Assembly (NCBI RefSeq): GCF_023195775.1
Contig: NZ_CP096205.1
Coordinates: 3,493,001-3,557,000, forward strand
DNA: 64,000 bases
Direction of reading: 5' to 3'
Origin: Flavobacterium azooxidireducens
Lineage (GTDB): Bacteria; Bacteroidota; Bacteroidia; Flavobacteriales; Flavobacteriaceae
Every line of letters begins with the position of its first letter. Within the stretch, counting starts at the first letter, position 1. The position numbers and the translations under genes were made by a program. Below, one piece after another: positions 52,705 through 61,761 of this stretch. The notes below the pieces were generated by a model that was given only the letters and a program-made list of their open reading frames with translations, was not told where the DNA came from and made no database searches.

Positions 52705-55700
52705 TTATTGTATATTAATATATTGTAAGTCTAATTGCGTTTTGTTGTATTGATTTACGGCATCTAAATAATCTATCTGAATTGTGGTTGCATTTTCTAA
52801 ACTTTGTATGAATTGAAAAAAATCAATTTCACCGTGTTTGTAACTCATATTGGCTACTTTAATAATCTCTTGAGAAACTTTTTTCCCATATTGATTATAG
52901 TAATCAATTGCTTGGTTATATTGCTCTAATTCGCTGTTTTTCTGGTTGATGTGTGCATCTATTTTAATTAGTTCATGTTGTTTTTGTTGTTCCCATGCTT
53001 GTGTTTCTAATTTGGCAACTTTAGATTTTGCAACATTCCCATTAAACAATATTGGAACAGCAACACCCACTTGAAATCCATATAAAGATTGTGAAATTCC
53101 GCTATTTCTTCCTTGAAAATATTCCACGTTTAAATCGGGCAACCAATTCTGTTTTTGGAGATTTTCATTAGATTTATATTTATTTGTAACACTTTCTAAA
53201 TAAGAACTATACAATTCTTTACTTGAAGTATTCAATGTGTTGTTGATAGGTTTAATTTCATTCGTTTTTACACTGATTTTTTCCTCCGATTGTACTAAAG
53301 CTTGTAATAATTCTAATTGTGCTTTTTTCTCTTTATCTAATTGCGAAAGTTTGGTTCTAATTTGTCTAAATTTTGCTTCAGCAGTTATTTTTTCCAAGTA
53401 ATTGGTTTCCCCTAATTCAAATCTTAGGTCGCTTGCTTTAGAGAAATTTTGGTACAAACTATCTAAATATTTATATAATTTTTCTTGATGTTGTACATAT
53501 ACGATTTGATGATATACTTTTGAAACTTCAAATTTGAGTTTGTTTTTCTGCAATTCGAAAGAAGCCTTTTGACTTTCTAATTCGGCTTTATAGACCTTTT
53601 TTTGAGCACCATAAACCGTTGGAAAAGCAAATGATTGCTGCACTCCAAATACTTTTAAGGGTTCGCTATTTTGGGCCAAATTATTTTGGTCATAACTATA
53701 ATACACATTCGTTTTATCAAAAGAGTAAGCCGTTTTTATATTTGCATTTGCTTTGTCGATTTGCAATTGTCCTGCTTTTACTAATTTATTGTTTAGCAAA
53801 GCTTTATTCATAATTGAATCTAATTCAGCATTATTCTCTTGTGCAAAACCAAAACTTGTACCCAATAAGAATAGTAAAATATAAGTTCCGCTTACATGTT
53901 TTTTGAATTTCGGCTTTTTGAATTCTTTCTCATCAAAAACTTTGAATAAAATTGGCAATACAATCATTGTTAATAGTGTTGCTGTGAACAATCCGCCAAT
54001 AACTACGGTAGCTAATGGGCGTTGTACCTCTGCTCCAGCCGATGATGAAATTGCCATTGGTAAAAACCCTAAAGCAGCTGCAGCGGCGGTTAATAAAACT
54101 GGTCGAAGTCTATCGGTGGTCCCTTTTAAAATGAGTTCGTTCATATCTTTCATGCCACTGTGTTTCAATTCTTTAAAATGTTCAATTAGTACGATTCCGT
54201 TTAGCACTGCAATTCCGAATAATGCAATAAATCCAACACCCGCCGAAATACTAAATGGCAAATCTCGCATCCATAAAAACAACACACCTCCAACTGCTGA
54301 TAAAGGAATTGCTGAATATACCATTAAAGCTTCTTTGATGGATCCAAAGGCAAAATGCAACAAAATAAAAATTAAAAATAAGGCGATTGGCACAGCAATT
54401 AACAATCGAGCTTTTGCACTTTGTAAGTTTTCAAATTGACCACCATAGGTGACGCGATAGCCTGTTGGTAAATCAATTTTGGTATCAATAATTTGCTTCA
54501 CATCATCAACAACACTTTGTAAATCGCGGTTTCTCACATTGATTCCCACAATAATTCTTCGATTGGTATTGTCTCTTGAAATTTTAGCCGGACCTTCTGT
54601 ATATTCGATAGACGCTAATTCTCTTAACGGAATTTGCTCGCCATTTGGAGTGGAAACATATAAATTTCGTAAGTCTTCAATATCAGTTCTGTTGGTTTTA
54701 TCTAATCGAATGACCATATCAAAACGTTTTTCACCTTCAAATACATTTCCAACGGTTTTCCCAGCGAAACCTAAAGCAATCATTTCGTTTAAATCGGCAA
54801 TATTTAAGCCATAACGAGCAATTTTACTTCGGTCGTATTGGACGAACATTTGAGGTAAACCTTCCGTTTTTTCGATGATAATATCCGATGCACCTTCCAC
54901 ATTTTTAATTGCTTTTTCGATTTCGTGTGCTTTTTTGGCTAAAATATCCAAATCTTCACCAAAAATTTTAATGGCCACATCGGAGCGAGAACCTGAAATT
55001 AATTCGTTGAAACGCATTTCAATAGGTTGCGTAAATTCAATTTCCATGTTTGGAATTTTCTCTTCTAAAGCCGCTTTGATTTTATCAGCTAATTCATCTT
55101 TAGAATCAGCAGAAACCCATTCAGATTTTGGTTTTAATTTTACGATAATATCACTTTCTTCCATACTCATTGGATCGGTTGGCACTTCGGCAGCACCAAT
55201 TCTACTGACAACTTGAGAAACTTCTGGAAAATTTTTAAGAATTATTTTTTCAATTTTGGTAGTCGTTTCAATAGTTTTAGAAAGTGATGTTCCTGTTTTT
55301 AAAACAGGTTGAATTACAAAATCACCTTCATCTAATGTTGGAATGAATTCGCCTCCCATAGTTGCAAACAATCCTACTGCTAAAAATAATAAACCAATAG
55401 CCCCATAAAGTACTTTTTTAGTATTGCCTAAAGCCCAAGTAATCACAGGTAAATACCAAGAATTCAGTTTGTTAATTAAACGATTTGAAATTGATTTTGG
55501 GTTTTCTTCTTGCGGTTTTAAAAACAATGAAGCCGCTACAGGAACGTAAGTAAAACAGAATAACATCGCACCAACTAAAGCAAAACTAAATGTCATTGCC
55601 ATAGGTTTGAACATTTTTCCTTCAACACCAGATAAGGAAAGAATTGGAATAAATACGATAAGAATGATTAACTGCCCAAAAATAGCCGAATTCATCATTT

Positions 55701-57042
55701 TTGAAGCACTTTTATAGGTAATTTGGTCAATTTCTAACTGACGATCTTCTTTCGCTAAACCGACTAAATGTCTGGATTTATGAGCAATTTGAAAAGCAAT
55801 AAATTCAACGATAATCACAGCTCCGTCGATGATGATTCCGAAATCTATCGCCCCTAAACTCATTAAATTGGCATCAATTCCAAAAATATTCATGAACGAA
55901 ATAGCAAATAACAAACAAAGCGGAATTACGGATGCAACAACCAATCCTGAACGCCAATTTCCGAGTAATAAAACCACAACAAAAATTACGATTAAACAAC
56001 CTAAAATCAAGTTTTCAGCAACAGTAAACGTAGTTTTACCGACTAATTCACTTCGTTCTAAAAATCCGTTGATATAAACGCCTTCTGGTAATGTTTTTTC
56101 AATTTCGGTAACTCTTTCTTTTACATCTTCAATTACTTGTTTTGAATTGCCGCCTTTTAGCATCATCACTTGACCCAAAACCTTCTCTCCTTCTCCATTT
56201 CCTGTAATCGCACCAAAACGATTGGCATGACCAAATTGTACTTTGGCGATGTCTTTAATGTATATTGGCAAACCAGAATCGTTCTTAACGACAATATTTT
56301 CAATATCTTGAGCGGAATTTACTTTTCCTTCGCCACGAATGAAATAGCTTTGATTGGTTTTTTCAATATACGAACCACCAGCAATGCTATTATTTTTTTC
56401 CAACGCTGTAAAAACATCAGTAGTAGAAATGTTCATTGCTTTTAAACTAGCAGGATTGATAGCGATTTCATATTGTTTTAAATAGCCACCCCAAGTGTTG
56501 ATTTCAACCACACCTTTGATTCCGGATAATTGTCTTTTTACGACCCAATCTTGAATCGTACGTAAATCGGTAACTGAATATTGATTTTTGAATTCGGGTT
56601 TTACTTCTAACGTATATTGATAGATTTCGCCTAAACCTGTGGTAATTGGTCCCATTTCCGGTGTTCCAAAACCTTCCGGTATTTTTTCGGTAGCTGTTTT
56701 GATTTTTTCAGCGATTAATTGTCTAGGTAAATACGTTCCTATTTCGTCTTCAAAAACAATCGTTACCACAGATAATCCGAATTTAGAAATAGAACGTATT
56801 TCGGTTACACCGGGCAAATTTGCCATTTCAATTTCTACAGGATACGTAATATATTGCTCGATATCTTGAGTAGAAAGATTGCGAGATGTTGTAATTACTT
56901 GTACCTGATTATTAGTAACATCAGGCACTGCTCCGATTGAAATTTGGAAAACAGAGAATAAACCAAATCCTAAAACACCAAGCGTGAATAAAAGGATTAT
57001 GAGTTTATTTTTTAAACTAAAGGCTATAATTTTTTCGAGCAT
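52705..57042 (-). CDS. CzcA/CusA-type heavy-metal RND pump fused to a TolC-like outer-membrane factor
   Basis: 1445 residues, about 400 longer than CzcA/CusA. Residues 1-1044 are a complete HME-RND pump: SIGAVPDVTNNQVQV at the N-terminus, two periplasmic loops and twelve helices. The helix-4 proton relay reads DFGIIIDGAVIIVEF, close to the divalent-cation HME1 motif (DFGxxxDGAxxxVEN) rather than the Cu/Ag type. A hydrophobic stretch (residues 1047-1066, ending GTSFGFAQ) resembles a signal peptide, and residues 1069-1445 are a TolC-like outer-membrane factor rich in coiled coil (KFRQIRTKLSQLDKEKKAQL, MSYKHGEIDFFQFIQSLENA). One frame with no frameshift, so pump and channel are made as one chain or cut at the AQ/E site. 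Confidence 0.9.
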   Translation of the reverse strand: MLEKIIAFSLKNKLIILLFTLGVLGFGLFSVFQISIGAVPDVTNNQVQVITTSRNLSTQDIEQYITYPVEIEMANLPGVTEIRSISKFGLSVVTIVFEDEIGTYLPRQLIAEKIKTATEKIPEGFGTPEMGPITTGLGEIYQYTLEVKPEFKNQYSVTDLRTIQDWVVKRQLSGIKGVVEINTWGGYLKQYEIAINPASLKAMNISTTDVFTALEKNNSIAGGSYIEKTNQSYFIRGEGKVNSAQDIENIVVKNDSGLPIYIKDIAKVQFGHANRFGAITGNGEGEKVLGQVMMLKGGNSKQVIEDVKERVTEIEKTLPEGVYINGFLERSELVGKTTFTVAENLILGCLIVIFVVVLLLGNWRSGLVVASVIPLCLLFAISFMNIFGIDANLMSLGAIDFGIIIDGAVIIVEFIAFQIAHKSRHLVGLAKEDRQLEIDQITYKSASKMMNSAIFGQLIILIVFIPILSLSGVEGKMFKPMAMTFSFALVGAMLFCFTYVPVAASLFLKPQEENPKSISNRLINKLNSWYLPVITWALGNTKKVLYGAIGLLFLAVGLFATMGGEFIPTLDEGDFVIQPVLKTGTSLSKTIETTTKIEKIILKNFPEVSQVVSRIGAAEVPTDPMSMEESDIIVKLKPKSEWVSADSKDELADKIKAALEEKIPNMEIEFTQPIEMRFNELISGSRSDVAIKIFGEDLDILAKKAHEIEKAIKNVEGASDIIIEKTEGLPQMFVQYDRSKIARYGLNIADLNEMIALGFAGKTVGNVFEGEKRFDMVIRLDKTNRTDIEDLRNLYVSTPNGEQIPLRELASIEYTEGPAKISRDNTNRRIIVGINVRNRDLQSVVDDVKQIIDTKIDLPTGYRVTYGGQFENLQSAKARLLIAVPIALFLIFILLHFAFGSIKEALMVYSAIPLSAVGGVLFLWMRDLPFSISAGVGFIALFGIAVLNGIVLIEHFKELKHSGMKDMNELILKGTTDRLRPVLLTAAAAALGFLPMAISSSAGAEVQRPLATVVIGGLFTATLLTMIVLPILFKVFDEKEFKKPKFKKHVSGTYILLFLLGTSFGFAQENNAELDSIMNKALLNNKLVKAGQLQIDKANANIKTAYSFDKTNVYYSYDQNNLAQNSEPLKVFGVQQSFAFPTVYGAQKKVYKAELESQKASFELQKNKLKFEVSKVYHQIVYVQHQEKLYKYLDSLYQNFSKASDLRFELGETNYLEKITAEAKFRQIRTKLSQLDKEKKAQLELLQALVQSEEKISVKTNEIKPINNTLNTSSKELYSSYLESVTNKYKSNENLQKQNWLPDLNVEYFQGRNSGISQSLYGFQVGVAVPILFNGNVAKSKVAKLETQAWEQQKQHELIKIDAHINQKNSELEQYNQAIDYYNQYGKKVSQEIIKVANMSYKHGEIDFFQFIQSLENATTIQIDYLDAVNQYNKTQLDLQYINIQ

Positions 57043-57115
57043 TTTGGCATCTTTTAATTTCAGTAAAATTAATCTGAAAATAAAGAAATTGACTTAAGAT
57101 TGACTTAGGAATAGA

Positions 57116-58495
57116 TTAGTTAAACCTTAATTCTACTATAGTTTCAACGTTTAATTTACTGTTTATTTGAAAGTCAATATTCAATAAATCAGTAAGTCGT
57201 TTTACGATAGATAAACCTAAGCCTGTACCTTTTGTATTGGTTTGAAGAACGGATTGAGAACGATAAAAACGATTTCCTATTTTGTTCAATTCTTCGGAAG
57301 AAATACCAATTCCGTTGTCTTGAATTTTACAAATAATTTGATTGTTTTCTTTCGATAAAGTAATAGAAATTTTTCCATTTGAATTGGAATATTTAATGGC
57401 ATTGGATACTAGATTACTGATGATGATAGAAACCAAATAATTATCAGAATCAATGGTATAATCATCTGCAAATGAATTTTCAATTTTAATATTCTTATCA
57501 TTTATTTTTTGCGAAAATCGAGCTAATACATCTAAAATCAATGCGTTGAGAAAAACAGGTTCTTTTTTAGTATTTTGTTTTTGATTTTCAAAACGAGCCA
57601 ATAACAATAATTCGTCAACTAATTGATTTAATCGGTCCACTTCTTTGATGCTGTAATTGATTTTTTCTTCATATTCCGATTGATTTCGAGGTTTACGCAC
57701 TAAAACCTCAAGAGTTCCTTTAATAATTGCCAATGGAGTTCGTAATTCATGAGAAGCATCAGATGTGAATTGTTTTTCTCGTTCTACGGCATTTTCAATT
57801 CGGTCTAACAAGTCATTGATTGTTTTTGAAAGTACGAATAATTCATCTTTATTTTGTGGTAAATCTATTCGCGAACTTAGGTTTTCGCGACTAATTTGCT
57901 TTGAAGTTTCAATAATCGTTTTTATTGGTTTGATGCTTCTTCCTACAATAAATCGAGCGATAAGAAATAAACTTATCAAAATAATCGGCAATGAAATAAA
58001 TAGAATGTTTCGCAAATTCGACAAAACCATAATGGCATCATCCAACGACATAGCTACCACGAGATGACCAATAACTTTTTGATTATCATAAAGCGGAACC
58101 TGAATCTGACGAATAGGTTTTTTGTTTAAATAGGTATCAATGAATTCGTTTTTTCTATCTTCAGGATAAAGCTTTAAATTGAGTTTTTTTAAATTGGGTG
58201 ATTTATCAATTAGTTCGTTGTTGCTATCAAAAAATTGAACAAATACAGGGTTAACATCCACTGTATTGTGTTCTCTTTCACGCCATTCATCTACTTGAAT
58301 GAGATAAGTGTTGTTATGATCTATTTCAATTTCTTGTAAATGTTTTTCAACTTCATTTTGAATATCATCGTTTATATGGTTGTAAACACTTAAACTCACC
58401 ATTTGATAAATTACTAAAAAAACTATGGTTATCAGCAAAGCAGTGCTAATAATATAGTAAAAAGCAATTCTATTTCTAAAAGAGAATTTAAGCAT
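57116..58495 (-). CDS. Sensor histidine kinase
   Basis: 459 residues. Two transmembrane helices (about 10-32, 163-182) bracket a periplasmic sensor of about 130 residues. HAMP follows (about 183-235), then HisKA with FTSDASHELRTPLAIIKG (His249), and HATPase_c with NLVSNAIKYSNSNG, IQDNGIGISSEEL and GTGLGLSIVKRL. It follows the response regulator gene by 14 bp and precedes the pump gene by 73 bp, so it likely senses a metal or redox signal for the pump. Confidence 0.95.
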   Translation of the reverse strand: MLKFSFRNRIAFYYIISTALLITIVFLVIYQMVSLSVYNHINDDIQNEVEKHLQEIEIDHNNTYLIQVDEWREREHNTVDVNPVFVQFFDSNNELIDKSPNLKKLNLKLYPEDRKNEFIDTYLNKKPIRQIQVPLYDNQKVIGHLVVAMSLDDAIMVLSNLRNILFISLPIILISLFLIARFIVGRSIKPIKTIIETSKQISRENLSSRIDLPQNKDELFVLSKTINDLLDRIENAVEREKQFTSDASHELRTPLAIIKGTLEVLVRKPRNQSEYEEKINYSIKEVDRLNQLVDELLLLARFENQKQNTKKEPVFLNALILDVLARFSQKINDKNIKIENSFADDYTIDSDNYLVSIIISNLVSNAIKYSNSNGKISITLSKENNQIICKIQDNGIGISSEELNKIGNRFYRSQSVLQTNTKGTGLGLSIVKRLTDLLNIDFQINSKLNVETIVELRFN

Positions 58496-58509
58496 AAATT
58501 GTAACTACC

Positions 58510-59172
58510 TTAATCATTAGCAATATAACCAACACCTCGAATGGTTTTAATACTTTCATCTTCTTTAGAAAGATTGAGTTTTTTCCTGATAGCATTCATA
58601 AACACATCAATTACGCCGGTATCATATTCAAAATGAATATCCCAAACATCTTCAATAATTTGATTTCGAGTGCATACTTTTCCTTTGTTTTTGATTAAAT
58701 ATATCAAAAGTTCGTATTCTCTTTGCGTCAATGAAATTTCATTATTTTCTGAAAAAACCTGGTGTTTTGATTGGATAATTTTAATCTTTCCTAAGGTCAA
58801 AACATCAACTTCCTTGGTGGTTCTAAAATGAATTTTTATTCGTTCTAACAATTCTTCAAAACTAAAAGGCTTTTTGATGTAATCATTGGCTCCGGCTTTC
58901 AATCCTTCGATGGTTTCTTGAACAGTATCTTTGGCTGTTAAAAAAATAATTGGCGTTGCGGTATTGTTTTTTCTAAAGGATTCACAAACTTTTAACCCAG
59001 AGAGTTTAGGCAACATCCAATCTAATAAAATTAAATCGGGTTTATGGCTAATTGCCATTTCTAATCCTGATTGACCGTCATTGGCAACCAAAACTTCATA
59101 GCCTTCTTCTTCTAAACCTTGTTTTAGAAAATTGGCAATTCCTATTTCATCTTCAACGACTAAAAGTTTCAT
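58510..59172 (-). CDS. OmpR-family response regulator
   Basis: 220 residues: receiver domain with phospho-acceptor Asp51 (LILLDWMLPK), Asp8/Glu7 pocket and Lys in IKKPFSF; C-terminal winged helix (LTQREYELLIYLI, CTRNQIIEDVWD, IDVFMNAIRKKL, IKTIRGVGYI). CusR/CzcR-like layout. Its ATG overlaps the DUF3570 stop by 4 bp, so translation is coupled to the DUF3570 gene. Confidence 0.95.
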   Translation of the reverse strand: MKLLVVEDEIGIANFLKQGLEEEGYEVLVANDGQSGLEMAISHKPDLILLDWMLPKLSGLKVCESFRKNNTATPIIFLTAKDTVQETIEGLKAGANDYIKKPFSFEELLERIKIHFRTTKEVDVLTLGKIKIIQSKHQVFSENNEISLTQREYELLIYLIKNKGKVCTRNQIIEDVWDIHFEYDTGVIDVFMNAIRKKLNLSKEDESIKTIRGVGYIAND

Positions 59173-60482
59173 TTGTCCAATACAAATTTAATTCCGAAAG
59201 ATACAATATTTGCCTCTAACCCATCACTTCTAGAATAATGATTATATCTGAAATCGATATTTTTTATGCCAAATTTCCAGATTTTAGAAGTGGTGAAAAT
59301 ATCGGTATAATTCACTCCAAATCCGTATTGATGAGCATCAAATGTTGATAAATCATAATCGGAAGTATAATATTTTTCTGTTGAAAGATGCTGTTCGTTT
59401 GGAGCAAAATACTTCGATTCAGATTGCGTATAAAAACGATACATCGGAAAAACAGTAAAACGATCTGTTATTTTATACGGCAATTCGATACTTGCCGTGT
59501 GCGAACTAATTCCCCAATTATCCATATAAAAACGATAATACGTTCTGAAAACAATTTTTTCATTGATGTAATAATTCAAACGAGCACCAATTGGCAATTT
59601 AAATCGACTATCCGGTAATCGTTCTATATCATCTGCTAACTGAAATTCATTAATAAACGAATCACTCACATCAGCAAAGTAAACGCGTTGATACGGTGTT
59701 GAAAGTAAGCCTTGTTGATGTAAAATATCTGCAAAAAAGGATAATTGTGTTTTCTTATTCAGCACTTGCGAAAAGCTGAAAGAAAGAGCAAAAGAATTTC
59801 TATTTTTTTCCGGTTGAAAAACAAAATTGGTTGGGTTGTAATTGGTATTTCCTGTGATCGTAAAATCATCAAAAATTCCACCATTCAAAGTATTTCCATT
59901 ATCAGCAAAATCTTGTAATTCTTTGGGATAAATGGGCTTCCAGGTATCTAAATAAACATTGGCAGCAATTCCCACTTCAGTATTTTTATCGTTAAATAAT
60001 TTTGTTAAACCGCCACCAAAACCAATGGAAGAATAGTCATATTCTACTGATCCGGAAATATGTGCATTCCAAATCGTATTTCGATCATTAGAACTATGAC
60101 TGTAATTCACAACCAACGTAGTTAAAACATCCTGAGCAGAAGCACCCGAACTAGCTTGCCACGGACTTGGTGTTGCACTATCAAACGGATTGATATTTCC
60201 TGAAGAAGCCGATGAATAGGCAGAAATCCCCATATCTACTGTTAAAACATCGTCGTCGTTTAGTGGAACGGCAACAACAATAGTTGGTGTAATATCGGTT
60301 AATTCCTCCATCCCATTTCCACCGGAAACCGCTGAATGAATTCCGTCTTGTTTATAATAACTCATTAAAAAATCGACTTCAACCGATTCGAGCACACGTT
60401 TTTTGAATACGAGCGTAGAATCTTGTTCTTGTCCAAAAAGCGAAAAAGAACAAAGAAAGAGTAAAAGAAAATAATTTTTCAT
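59169..60482 (-). CDS. DUF3570 family outer-membrane barrel protein
   Basis: 437 residues, signal peptide MKNYFLLLFLCSFSLFGQ. The sequence matches DUF3570: VEVDFLMSYYKQDGIHSAVSGG, a DDVLTVDMGISAYSSASSGN core, then many alternating strands ending in an aromatic (IVSFGIKFVL), as in an outer-membrane beta-barrel. Residues 111-115 read SSGAS, similar to the S/T-G-A-S/T motif that ApbE flavinylates in NqrC/RnfG, in the same operon as ApbE. Function not assigned. It sits 15 bp after DUF4266. Confidence 0.85.
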   Translation of the reverse strand: MKNYFLLLFLCSFSLFGQEQDSTLVFKKRVLESVEVDFLMSYYKQDGIHSAVSGGNGMEELTDITPTIVVAVPLNDDDVLTVDMGISAYSSASSGNINPFDSATPSPWQASSGASAQDVLTTLVVNYSHSSNDRNTIWNAHISGSVEYDYSSIGFGGGLTKLFNDKNTEVGIAANVYLDTWKPIYPKELQDFADNGNTLNGGIFDDFTITGNTNYNPTNFVFQPEKNRNSFALSFSFSQVLNKKTQLSFFADILHQQGLLSTPYQRVYFADVSDSFINEFQLADDIERLPDSRFKLPIGARLNYYINEKIVFRTYYRFYMDNWGISSHTASIELPYKITDRFTVFPMYRFYTQSESKYFAPNEQHLSTEKYYTSDYDLSTFDAHQYGFGVNYTDIFTTSKIWKFGIKNIDFRYNHYSRSDGLEANIVSFGIKFVLDK

Positions 60483-60497
60483 TGTTAATTTGAGTAA

Positions 60498-60707
60498 TTA
60501 GTTACAACCACAACCACCACCTGTTTTGCCACCATTGGCTCCGGCTGCTGCTTCGCGATAGACTTGAAAATTGGTTTCAAAACGTTCGGAGGAACGAGCG
60601 GCTAATTTCATATCAGGATCATTGATTTTTTCTTTTTCGTATTCTTTTACGGAGTTACAGGATTGAATTGCGAAGAGAATTAGGGCAAGAATTGTTATAT
60701 TTTTCAT
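60498..60707 (-). CDS. DUF4266 small lipoprotein with GGGCGCN tail
   Basis: 69 residues. MKNITILALILFAIQSC gives lipobox Cys17. A charged middle (EYEKEKINDPDMKLAARSSERFETNFQVYREAA) leads to a Gly-rich tail ending in G-G-G-C-G-C-N. This is the hallmark of DUF4266. The paired Cys next to Gly may carry a metal, a disulfide or a modification; that is inference. In my memory this family co-occurs with DUF3570 and ApbE. Confidence 0.88.
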   Translation of the reverse strand: MKNITILALILFAIQSCNSVKEYEKEKINDPDMKLAARSSERFETNFQVYREAAAGANGGKTGGGCGCN

Positions 60708-60771
60708 TTTACTAATTTTTAGAACACAGATGACACAGATTTATAAAATTTTAATGTTTTTTTCTCTCTAA

Positions 60772-61761
60772 TTATTGCTTGTCAAATTTCTTCATGTCAA
60801 TATTTTTAGAGGTATGCACCACACCTTTATCATCAACAATAATGCATTCAATTCCATTGATTTGATTTACTAAATCGAGTCCGACCTCAATGCCGAGAAC
60901 GAAAATTCCGGTAGCCAGTGCATCGGCGAGTTCTGTGGTTTTTGCAAAAACCGATACACTAACAATTCCGGTGGCAGGATAACCTGTTCTTGGATCTATA
61001 ATATGTGAATATCTCTTTCCGTTGAAAGTGACAAATTTTTCATAATTACCGGAAGTTTCTACAGCACTGTCTTCCAAAGGGAAAGTTGCAAACACTTTAT
61101 TTTTATTCATTGGATTCACGATGGCTACTGTCCACGGTTTTCCATCAGGTTGTTTTCCCCAAGCAAAGATGTCACCGGAGACGTTGACAATTCCTGATTT
61201 ACAATTGTTTTCGATTAATAAAGCTTTGACTTTATCGGCAATATAACCTTGACCAATGCCGCCTAGACCGAGTTTCATTCCTTTATTTTTTAGAAAAATT
61301 GTAGATTCTTTTTCGTTTAGGATAATATTTTGATAACCTACTTTAGCAACTGAATTTTTGATGGCTTCTTCGGTTGGCATTTCTTTCATGCTTCCGTCGA
61401 ACTTCCAAATTTTATCCATGGAAGCATAGGAAATATCAAAAGCTCCGTTAGTTAATTTTGAGATTTTAATGGCTCTTTCAATCAATTCAAAAACTTCTTT
61501 ATCCACTTTTACCGGAGCAATTCCGGCACTTTGATTAACTTTTGAAATTTGTGTAGTTGGAATCCAATCGGAAATTAAGTTTTCAATGCGTTTAACTTCA
61601 TCAATAGCTTGGTTAATATATTGATTACCTTGAACGGTATCTGTTGCAACTACAGTCATTTCAAAAGGACTGCCAAGCATAAATGTCTTTTTAGTGTGAA
61701 CAATTTGTGCGGAAGAATTCCACAAAAAGAAAAGACTACAATATAAAAGAATCGATTTCAT
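60772..61761 (-). CDS. ApbE-family FAD:protein FMN transferase, exported
   Basis: 329 residues. Signal peptide MKSILLYCSLFFLWNSSAQ. ApbE moves FMN from FAD onto Ser/Thr of target proteins in the periplasm. Motifs: HTKKTFMLGSPFEMTVVATD, FDISYASMDKIWKFDGS, LGLGGIGQGYIADKV, VNVSGDIFAWG, VETSGNYEKF and the Mg site HIIDPRTGYPATG. The target is not NqrC or RnfG here, so a new target in the operon is likely. It follows the thioredoxin gene with 0 bp between them. Confidence 0.93.
   Translation of the reverse strand: MKSILLYCSLFFLWNSSAQIVHTKKTFMLGSPFEMTVVATDTVQGNQYINQAIDEVKRIENLISDWIPTTQISKVNQSAGIAPVKVDKEVFELIERAIKISKLTNGAFDISYASMDKIWKFDGSMKEMPTEEAIKNSVAKVGYQNIILNEKESTIFLKNKGMKLGLGGIGQGYIADKVKALLIENNCKSGIVNVSGDIFAWGKQPDGKPWTVAIVNPMNKNKVFATFPLEDSAVETSGNYEKFVTFNGKRYSHIIDPRTGYPATGIVSVSVFAKTTELADALATGIFVLGIEVGLDLVNQINGIECIIVDDKGVVHTSKNIDMKKFDKQ

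Noticed and set aside
53903..54439. 178-codon plus-strand ORF inside the RND pump gene
   Set aside because: It is the antisense shadow of a conserved coding region and its composition (Asn/Ser/Pro) is typical of shadows.
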